Below are positions 7,044 through 13,133 of a DNA stretch of 21,295 bases, piece after piece (positions within the stretch are counted from its first letter, which is position 1; the number at the start of each line of letters is the position of its first letter). The notes under the pieces were generated by a model, which was given only the letters and a program-made list of their open reading frames with translations, was not told where the DNA came from and searched no databases. The translations under genes and the position numbers were made by a program. This stretch comes from Bacillota bacterium (GTDB lineage Bacteria > Bacillota > Clostridia > Peptostreptococcales > Anaerovoracaceae), in contig CAJPNN010000020.1 in NCBI GenBank assembly GCA_905372035.1, forward strand, positions 1 through 21,295, given 5' to 3'.

Positions 7044-7907
7044 ATGGTGGACACAGTTTTCAATATAGAAGAGAAACAGATGATAATAAAAAATCCCGAG
7101 GCTTTTGAACTTGAGGATATATTTGAATGCGGACAATGTTTCAGATTTAATTTAAACGAAACCGGAAGCTATGAAGGAGTTGCGTGCGGTAAAAAATTAA
7201 AGCTTACCAAAAATGATAAAGATATAGTTCTGGAGAACGTGACGGAGCTCGATTATCATAACATATGGAAGAAATATTTCGATATGGACAGAGACTATGT
7301 AAGTATAATGGAACAGTTGTCGGAAAAAGATGAGATCATAAGAGAAGCCGTAAAGTACGGTAAAGGGATAAGGATACTTAGACAAGAGCCTTGGGAAACT
7401 TTGATCTCTTTTATAATATCTCAAAACAACCACATACCGAGAATAAAGAAATGTATAGAAGCTTTGTCGGAAAAATTCGGAAACAAAATCTCGGACGGAG
7501 TATTTGCTTTTCCTACATTTGAACAGCTTGCAGATATAAAACTTTCGGAGCTCGAATCTGTAAAATTGGGGTATAGAGCCGAATACATACTCCAAACCGC
7601 AAAAGCGGTAGCTAAAGATGGCGGTAAAACTTTTAAAGCGAGCATGGAAGCGGATAATAAAGAATTGAACGAGTATCTTCTAAGCCTTAAAGGGGTGGGG
7701 CCTAAAGTGGCAAACTGTATTATGCTTTTCGGTTACGGAAGAATGGACAGGTTTCCCATAGATGTGTGGATAAGGAGAGTAATGCACGAGCTTTATGAAA
7801 TCCGAGAGAACGATTTTAAAAAGATGACCTGTTATGCACGGGAAAAGTTCGGAGAATATGGCGGAATAGCGCAACAATATTTATTTTATTATATGAAAAA
7901 CAGATGA
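7044..7907 (+). CDS. OGG1-type 8-oxoguanine DNA glycosylase/AP lyase
   Basis: A 287-residue base-excision repair enzyme of the HhH-GPD superfamily. The N-terminal OGG_N-like domain is marked by FECGQCFRF (27-35), the motif shared by OGG1 and the AlkA-like clostridial enzymes. The helix-hairpin-helix is SLKGVGPKVANCIMLFGYG (about 214-232), with K221 in the position of the OGG1 Schiff-base lysine, and the catalytic aspartate is D240 in RFPIDVWIRR. The presence of both K221 and D240 supports a bifunctional glycosylase/lyase removing 8-oxoguanine opposite cytosine. The start ATG 7044 has AAGGAGA at 7030-7036. There is no iron-sulfur cluster cysteine loop, in contrast to MutY/Nth. Databases often name such proteins DNA-3-methyladenine glycosylase 2, but the lysine argues for OGG. 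It lies behind the P-loop/Asp23 gene with a 25-base gap. Confidence 0.88.
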   Translation: MVDTVFNIEEKQMIIKNPEAFELEDIFECGQCFRFNLNETGSYEGVACGKKLKLTKNDKDIVLENVTELDYHNIWKKYFDMDRDYVSIMEQLSEKDEIIREAVKYGKGIRILRQEPWETLISFIISQNNHIPRIKKCIEALSEKFGNKISDGVFAFPTFEQLADIKLSELESVKLGYRAEYILQTAKAVAKDGGKTFKASMEADNKELNEYLLSLKGVGPKVANCIMLFGYGRMDRFPIDVWIRRVMHELYEIRENDFKKMTCYAREKFGEYGGIAQQYLFYYMKNR

Positions 7908-8182
7908 TATCGTTGTAATACAGTATGTTATTGAAACGGGAAATTCTTAAAAAGGTAAAAACACATAAGGCACGGCTTACATAAGTTTATAGAAAACAGC
8001 TCATCCTGTAGGGTCGGCAGAAAATTACGTTCAGCTGAATATGAGTCCATAAGACGTATAATACTCGCCGAAAAGTGAATGATTCGATTTTTCTGTAAAT
8101 TTTTAAAACAGTTTAAAAAACGTGAAGGCTTGCGTACAAAGAAAATCGGCATTTCCAATAAAACTCTAATAAAAAAATAATT
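7908..8182 (+). other. Non-coding gap after the glycosylase gene
   Basis: About 275 bases without a supported gene. All three + frames are broken by stops every few dozen codons, and a 76-codon frame on the - strand has no ribosome binding site or recognisable content. No clear intrinsic terminator, RNA fold or repeat is visible. A short + strand segment (about 7977-8068) reads as an uninterrupted 30-codon stretch in one frame and could be a gene remnant, but I cannot identify it. Confidence 0.35.
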
Positions 8183-8200
8183 TAATTAAAATTTTAACAA
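8183..8200 (+). promoter_or_regulatory. Candidate Rex operator upstream of the hotdog gene
   Basis: TAATTAA-AATT-TTAACAA matches the clostridial Rex consensus TTGTTAA-N4-TTAACAA at 12 of 14 fixed positions, with one perfect half site. It ends 15 bases before the -35 box of the hotdog promoter. The region is very AT-rich, so chance similarity is possible. Confidence 0.4.
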
Positions 8201-8215
8201 ACTTATTTAAAAGGC

Positions 8216-8243
8216 TTGATTTTAATTTTTTTGGTGGTATGAT
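8216..8243 (+). promoter_or_regulatory. Promoter of the hotdog gene, extended -10
   Basis: TTGATT (8216-8221), a 16-base spacer, then TGG-TATGAT with the -10 hexamer at 8238-8243. The TGn before the hexamer makes an extended -10 element. The 5' leader is about 50 bases. Confidence 0.6.
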
Positions 8244-8300
8244 TGTATGTAGAAAGAAGTATGTTATATAAGTAACAAGAACGAAAAGGAGGAACATAAA

Positions 8301-8720
8301 ATGGTTGGTACAAAAGTAACTTTAAGAGTAAGAATGTCAGCAGGTGAAGCTCATTATGCCGGTGAATTGGTAAACGGTTCACACATCCTTGATTTCTGGG
8401 GAGATGTAGGTACTGAATTGGCTATCAGACTTCACGGAGACGAGTCATTATTTTTAGGATATGAAAATGTAAGATTTACAGCTCCTGTATATGCAGGTGA
8501 CTTCATGGAATATGTAGGTTGGATTGAAAAAGCGGGGAACTCTTCATTAACTTGTAAGTTTGAAGCATGGAAGTATATCACTCTTCCAAGAGATCCTAAG
8601 CTCGCAATTTCAGCAGCGGACGTTCTTAAAGAAAAGGTTCTTTGCGGAGAGGCAACAGGAACATTGGTAGTTAAGAAAGAGTTCCAGAGAGGCTGCATGG
8701 ATCCTGCATTCGAAAGATAG
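8301..8720 (+). CDS. Hotdog-fold enzyme, Kal-like 3-aminobutyryl-CoA ammonia-lyase
   Basis: A 139-residue hotdog-fold protein beginning MVGTKVTLRVRMSAGEAHYA and containing the segments LDFWGDVGTELAIR and FTAPVYAGDFMEYVGWIEK. These closely resemble 3-aminobutyryl-CoA ammonia-lyase (Kal), which releases ammonia from 3-aminobutyryl-CoA to give crotonyl-CoA in lysine fermentation. In lysine fermenters kal lies in a cluster with kamA, kamD, kamE, kdd and kce; none of them is here, so the gene is an orphan and the substrate may differ. It has a strong AAGGAGG site (8286-8292), its own promoter and terminator and a smooth, biased codon use, all pointing to high expression. A candidate Rex box upstream fits a role in crotonyl-CoA/butyrate redox metabolism. 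Family call is firm; exact substrate is inferred. Confidence 0.8.
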   Translation: MVGTKVTLRVRMSAGEAHYAGELVNGSHILDFWGDVGTELAIRLHGDESLFLGYENVRFTAPVYAGDFMEYVGWIEKAGNSSLTCKFEAWKYITLPRDPKLAISAADVLKEKVLCGEATGTLVVKKEFQRGCMDPAFER

Positions 8721-8744
8721 TTTGAAACACAATCATCTTAATTT

Positions 8745-8774
8745 AAAAAAGGCTGCAAAAGCAGTCTTTTTTGT
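8745..8774 (+). terminator. Intrinsic terminator after the hotdog gene
   Basis: AAAAAAGGCTGC (8745-8756) - AAAA - GCAGTCTTTTTT (8761-8772): a stem with one G-T wobble and an A/T flank, with the T-run forming the 3' side, 24 bases after the stop codon. Confidence 0.85.
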
Positions 8775-8781
8775 GTTTTCA

Positions 8782-8810
8782 TTGCCATTTAATTAACAGT
8801 GTTATATAAT
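8782..8810 (+). promoter_or_regulatory. Promoter of the 8883-11097 gene pair
   Basis: TTGCCA (8782-8787), an exact 17-base spacer and a perfect TATAAT (8805-8810). It follows the terminator of the previous gene and leaves a 5' leader of about 65 bases. A 7-bp inverted repeat brackets the -10 box (see the separate entry). Confidence 0.7.
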
Positions 8811-8820
8811 ATTTGTTAAT
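8792..8820. repeat. Inverted repeat ATTAACA...TGTTAAT around the -10 box
   Basis: ATTAACA at 8792-8798 and its exact complement TGTTAAT at 8814-8820, separated by 15 bases that include the TATAAT at 8805-8810. The centre-to-centre distance is 22 bases, two helical turns, as expected for a dimeric repressor. No regulator can be named. Confidence 0.4.
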
Positions 8821-8882
8821 AATAATATGATAATAAACAGCTATTTTCAGTAGCTTTATTTTATAATGAAAGGCGGAAACTT

Positions 8883-9455
8883 ATGTTCATCACCAAACTT
8901 ATCGACTCGGAGAATCTACAGATAGCGGCGGCAGGTCGAATCTTGATCGTCCTGATATTTATTGCGGTAATATTTTTGATCCGTCTTATAGTTGAAATCG
9001 TGTCCGTTTCAAAAAGGCATAAGGATAATATGAGGATTGTTGAAGAGATAGAAGATTTAAACGGATATTTGTGTGAGATGGCGGATAAAAATAATAAACA
9101 AAGCGGTATAGATGATGCGATAGGGAACATAAGTATAGTTGCCAATCAGTTTTTAAATGGAGATGAGAAGCTGCATAAGACTATAGCTTTATCGGATAGG
9201 GAAAATAGTTTGACGGATCTGTATATTGAAAAAGATTCGGAAGGGCGGAAAACAAAGCTTGCGAATCCGGGAGAAAACTTTTCAGCAGATAGAGACCCCG
9301 GGAGTAAAGATATGGATCAATCTGAGGACTCGGAACCCGAGAATCAGATATCGGGCATGAGTGTTTGTTCGGGGAGTAAACCCAATCCGGACAATGTGGG
9401 GATTTGCGGTCACGTGTTTTCAGAAGATGAGATAAGCAGGACGATAAGAGAGTAG
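8883..9455 (+). CDS. Uncharacterised membrane-anchored protein
   Basis: I do not recognise this 190-residue protein. It has one strongly hydrophobic segment near the N-terminus (about residues 19-41, RILIVLIFIAVIFLIRLIVEIV), followed by a basic stretch SVSKRHK, which predicts a single-pass protein with its long, polar, acidic C-terminal part in the cytoplasm. A helical region follows (about 45-70), then a Ser/Asp/Glu/Pro-rich disordered tail with two cysteines (in SVCSG and GICGHVF). The start ATG 8883 has AAAGGCGG before it. The stop overlaps the ribosome binding site of the next gene, so the two are surely cotranscribed and probably act together. The hydrophobic segment could also be read as an uncleaved signal anchor. 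There is no enzymatic motif. Confidence 0.75.
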   Translation: MFITKLIDSENLQIAAAGRILIVLIFIAVIFLIRLIVEIVSVSKRHKDNMRIVEEIEDLNGYLCEMADKNNKQSGIDDAIGNISIVANQFLNGDEKLHKTIALSDRENSLTDLYIEKDSEGRKTKLANPGENFSADRDPGSKDMDQSEDSEPENQISGMSVCSGSKPNPDNVGICGHVFSEDEISRTIRE

Positions 9456-9465
9456 GAGGGGTACG

Positions 9466-11097
9466 ATGTATTGCAGTAAGTGCGGGTTTTTACTTGATGA
9501 TGAAGATATCTTTTGCAGGCAGTGCGGAGTAAAAATTAAAAAAGCGGAAAATGAACAGGACGAACGGGACGATGCCGCCTCGGAGGAAGAAAAAAAACCT
9601 GTGCATTACGATGAGTTCAAATGGAATGTCAATGAGTTCAATACAGAAAAAAAACAAGAAGAAGTGGTTTTCGACTGGAGAGAAAAAGAGACGGATGAGA
9701 CAGATAAAACGGAAAAAATCGTAGAGACGGATAAAAAACAGACAGGAGAAAAAACGGACGAAGAGGAAGAAATCAATAAAATAGAAGAAGTGCCGCTGCC
9801 GGGTGATGAAGAGTTCGAAATAGGCGGAAAGAATGAGATGGTTAACAAGCCGGACAATGAAGCCACTAAAGCTTTAGAAGAGCATATTTTCGGCAAGACC
9901 GGCGGGGAAGCAAGAACCGAGCAGGATAAATTTTTTACATTTACCAAGAAAAATGAAGAATTCCAGAAGCTTTTAGATGAAGAATATGAGAAAATAAAAA
10001 AGAATACCAGAAATATAGAAGTGGAAAAAGTGGTTGAGGCGGCCAACAACGAAAACGGACTGTATGACGATAAAAGTCAAAATATTTTCTCGGATACTGG
10101 TGATGCGAATAAATCCGATAACCGATCGGTTTTTGAAGAGGTTTTATTATTTGATAATGAAAATAATGGTGCCGGGAAGGATATAGAGAAGACGGAGGGT
10201 ATTGGAAGTGACAGTGACGAAAATATCCGAGAAGATAATAAAGAGTCGGAAGAAAACGGAAAGAATAAAGGCGGACATATAGAGGAGATGATAAGAGCGA
10301 GAGAAGCATTTTTTTCAGAGGATGCGGATGCTGAAAGTGTTGAAAATATCAAAGATGTTGAAGATAGAAATCGATCCGAATCGTCAGATATGATAAATGT
10401 TGAACCGCTTGTGATGGACAATGAGGCTTTGAGAAAACTGCAAGAAAATTTGACTGAAGAAAATAAGGCGGGAATAGTCGGCGAAAATAATATGAAAGGA
10501 TCATCGGATGTTTTCGATAATGCAGTGAGCCACGCAGGAAACAGTGAGGAAAAAATAAATAATAGGGAAGAAATATTGAATGATGAAAAAAGGAGCCGAG
10601 AAACAGGATTGAGTGGTGAGAAAAGGGGCTGGAAAGAAGCATTGAACAATGAAGTGAAAAAGCTTGATGAAAAAAAACCGGATATGGACATTTCTTTGGA
10701 AGAGCAGACGCTTATAACGACTTCGGTCATTGAGGATATAAAAGGTCAGACGTCGCCTGACGAGTCGGAAAACATATCGGTTGATAACGAGAAAGCTCCC
10801 CAGAATATAAATGATAGAAAGTTCGGACTTGATGAAGAATATCAATGGGTTTCCGACTCGGTTGATGAAAGCGAACAGAATAAGAATAAGAATATGGAAG
10901 ACGTTGAGTCTGAAAATCATAAGGGCGGAGGAACCGGAATAAAGGTGGCTATCGCATTGTTGTCGTTATTGATCGTATTTGAAATTGTTTGTCTTGTCAT
11001 GCAGATATGGTGGCCGGAAACTTCGTTCGGACAAACGGTTACACGTGTACAGGACAGTATTGTAAGAAAAGTTCTTTCGGTTTTCGGAAAAGGCTGA
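9466..11097 (+). CDS. Zinc-ribbon protein with long acidic region and C-terminal membrane anchor, function unknown
   Basis: A 543-residue protein in three parts. Residues 1-21 form a zinc ribbon, MYCSKCGFLL...FCRQCG, with C3, C6, C17 and C20. Residues about 25-485 are a low-complexity, strongly acidic stretch of Glu, Asp, Lys, Asn, Ser and Gly with little predicted fold, though several segments look like amphipathic helices or coiled coils (for example EEHIFGK and EYEKIKKN). Residues about 491-515 form a membrane segment, KVAIALLSLLIVFEIVCLVMQIWW, followed by a 28-residue amphipathic, basic tail. This resembles the short clostridial zinc-ribbon membrane proteins in which a CxxC...CxxC finger heads a single anchored polypeptide. 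It has GGAGGGG at 9455-9461. The middle region will vary quickly between strains, so homologues may be found only through the two ends. Function unknown; possibly a scaffold. Confidence 0.75.
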   Translation: MYCSKCGFLLDDEDIFCRQCGVKIKKAENEQDERDDAASEEEKKPVHYDEFKWNVNEFNTEKKQEEVVFDWREKETDETDKTEKIVETDKKQTGEKTDEEEEINKIEEVPLPGDEEFEIGGKNEMVNKPDNEATKALEEHIFGKTGGEARTEQDKFFTFTKKNEEFQKLLDEEYEKIKKNTRNIEVEKVVEAANNENGLYDDKSQNIFSDTGDANKSDNRSVFEEVLLFDNENNGAGKDIEKTEGIGSDSDENIREDNKESEENGKNKGGHIEEMIRAREAFFSEDADAESVENIKDVEDRNRSESSDMINVEPLVMDNEALRKLQENLTEENKAGIVGENNMKGSSDVFDNAVSHAGNSEEKINNREEILNDEKRSRETGLSGEKRGWKEALNNEVKKLDEKKPDMDISLEEQTLITTSVIEDIKGQTSPDESENISVDNEKAPQNINDRKFGLDEEYQWVSDSVDESEQNKNKNMEDVESENHKGGGTGIKVAIALLSLLIVFEIVCLVMQIWWPETSFGQTVTRVQDSIVRKVLSVFGKG

Positions 11098-11284
11098 AAA
11101 TATACATTTAATCTTTTTTCCGTACAGACAACATCTAAATATATTATGTGAGATTTAAAATATAAAAGATTAAGAATATATATTTGATGGGATAGAGATT
11201 TTATAACTAAGCCTGCAAGTAAAAAGTAAATGGTAAACTTATAAATTCAGGCAAAAGGGTTTATTAAGAAAAGGAGAGAAAACA
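11098..11284 (+). other. Intergenic region before PEP carboxykinase
   Basis: A gap of 187 bases, AT-rich. A -10-like TATAAA at 11240-11245 and TATAAC at 11202-11207 are present, but neither has a correctly spaced -35 box, so I do not assign a promoter. A weak inverted pair GCCTG (11211-11215) / CAGGC (11248-11252) is present. No gene or terminator is seen. Confidence 0.4.
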
Positions 11285-12931
11285 ATGTCCACAAAATCTA
11301 ATTTTAAAAGAGATGAAATCACTACAGGCAACCGTGCGTTTTCTATGTCGAGAACTACGTTGGAAACGGCTTTTTACGGTAATAATGTAAGAAAAGTAAC
11401 AGATTTAAAAGAAGCTTATGAAATGGCTAAGAATACGACAGGTACTATTGTAACGGATATGCCCGTATATGAGCCTGAAAAAATAGGACTTCCTAAAGGA
11501 GCGAATATTTTGCTTTTCAATGACGGAGAAACGGTGGGGAGATTTGCCGGAGCAAGAGTCATATTAGGAGAAAAAGGTGTTGTTGAGGCGGATGTTGCCA
11601 AAGTGCTCCGAGAGGCGGTATATAATACCAGATACAAGAAAATGCTGCATACACAGGCATACATAGGGTTGGATGAAGATTTTATAATAAAGGCGAACCT
11701 GTTGGTTCCTGAAACATATGAAAACACTTTGTATAACTGGCTTCTAAATTTCCAGTATATAACGAAAGAGTACGATAAGATGTATGCAAGATCGAGAGAA
11801 ATCGGAGATGAACCGGATATTTATATAGTTTCCGATCCCGATTTCAGACATCCTAAATATCCTGACGGTTTGGCATATTTCGATCCTGAGCATAACTGTG
11901 CATGCCTTTTAGGTCTCAGATATTTCGGAGAGCATAAAAAGGGAACCCTTACGTTGGCATGGAGCATTGCAAACAGAAACGGATATGCATCTTGTCACGG
12001 CGGATTGAAGAGAGCGGTAAGAAAAGACGGGCATAAACATGTAATAGGAGTTTTCGGGTTGTCGGGATCGGGAAAATCCACACTCACTCATGCTAAGCAC
12101 GACGGCAAATATGATGTGACTGTACTTCATGATGACGCTTATATCATTTCATCGGAAAACGGTTCTACAGTGGCGCTTGAGCCGTCATATTTTGATAAAA
12201 CACAGGATTATCCTTTGAGTTCTCCCGACAATAAATTTTTGATAACGGTTCAGAATTGCGGAGCTACAAGGGATGCTGACGGAAAACTGGTTCTTGTCAC
12301 GGAAGATATAAGAAACGGAAACGGAAGAGCGATAAAATCAAAGCTGTGGGCGGCGAATAGAGTTGATAAGATGGAGGAACCTATTAACACTATAATATGG
12401 CTTATGAAAGATCATACACTGCCTCCTGTTGTTAAAATAAAGGATTCGACGCTTGCATCGGTTATGGGAGCGTGTCTTGCGACAAAGAGAAGTTCGGCTG
12501 AAAAACTTGCCGAGGGCGTTGATGCGAATGCACTCGTATTCGAGCCGTATGCAAACCCTTTCAGAACATATGCGCTTGAACAGGATTTCAACAAGTTTAA
12601 AGCATTGTTCAAGGATAGAGGAGTGGATTGTTATATAGTTAATACGGGATTTTTCCTTGATAAGAAGATACCTAAGGAAGTGACTATAGGTATACTTGAA
12701 TCCATAATAGATGAGACTGCAAAACCCGTTCCTTTCCACAAGTTTAAAGGGATGGAATACATGGAAGTGAAAGGTTTTGAACCTGACTTTAAAGACAACA
12801 AATATATTGACTTGGTTAAGGGGAGTATCCAAAACAGAATCAATTATGTTGAATCGCTCGAGGATTTTAAGGGCGGAAGAGATAAACTGCCTAAAGAAGC
12901 TATGGATGCACTTCTTGAGTTGTTAAAATAA
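11285..12931 (+). CDS. pckA: Phosphoenolpyruvate carboxykinase (ATP), divergent clostridial form
   Basis: A 548-residue enzyme that interconverts oxaloacetate with ATP, and PEP with CO2 and ADP. In anaerobes it can run in the carboxylating direction to save ATP. The kinase P-loop is GLSGSGKST (258-266), matching the GLSGTGKTT of ATP-type PEPCK, and the second metal-binding loop is VLHDDAYI with D283 and D284, where the classical family has GDDEH. Later segments, the pattern NPFRTYALEQDFNKF near 424-438 and CYIVNTG (449-455), correspond to the C-terminal lobe. The NCGATRD stretch (324-330) and the absence of the usual EGGCYAK motif show it is diverged, so a related nucleotide-dependent carboxykinase activity cannot be excluded. 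ATG 11285 follows AAGGAGA. Single gene, with a weak hairpin behind it at 12951-12986. Confidence 0.7.
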   Translation: MSTKSNFKRDEITTGNRAFSMSRTTLETAFYGNNVRKVTDLKEAYEMAKNTTGTIVTDMPVYEPEKIGLPKGANILLFNDGETVGRFAGARVILGEKGVVEADVAKVLREAVYNTRYKKMLHTQAYIGLDEDFIIKANLLVPETYENTLYNWLLNFQYITKEYDKMYARSREIGDEPDIYIVSDPDFRHPKYPDGLAYFDPEHNCACLLGLRYFGEHKKGTLTLAWSIANRNGYASCHGGLKRAVRKDGHKHVIGVFGLSGSGKSTLTHAKHDGKYDVTVLHDDAYIISSENGSTVALEPSYFDKTQDYPLSSPDNKFLITVQNCGATRDADGKLVLVTEDIRNGNGRAIKSKLWAANRVDKMEEPINTIIWLMKDHTLPPVVKIKDSTLASVMGACLATKRSSAEKLAEGVDANALVFEPYANPFRTYALEQDFNKFKALFKDRGVDCYIVNTGFFLDKKIPKEVTIGILESIIDETAKPVPFHKFKGMEYMEVKGFEPDFKDNKYIDLVKGSIQNRINYVESLEDFKGGRDKLPKEAMDALLELLK

Positions 12932-12950
12932 ATCGGATTATAAGAATTGA

Positions 12951-12990
12951 GAGGATGTCTTTTGACTTTGAGCTTAGGACATCTTCTTGT
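12951..12990 (+). terminator. Possible weak terminator after pckA
   Basis: GAGGATGTC (12951-12959) pairs with GACATCTTC (12978-12986), nine pairs including one G-T, with an 18-base loop. It is followed by TTGTATGG, with no long T-run, so efficiency is doubtful. Confidence 0.35.
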
Positions 12991-13133
12991 ATGGCGGTAT
13001 TTAAACGAAGAAATTTCTAAGATGCGGTTTTCCGTTAAAATGGGCTAATTCTTAATATGAATGCTTGTTTTGTCGAAAAAAATTAATGCAGTTTTCATTA
13101 AATACAAAGCATTTCTAACAGGAGGGGATATTC

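Noticed and set aside
7928..8158. 76-codon - strand frame in the gap after the glycosylase gene
   Set aside because: No ribosome site or promoter, no recognisable motif, and composition typical of random AT-rich sequence.
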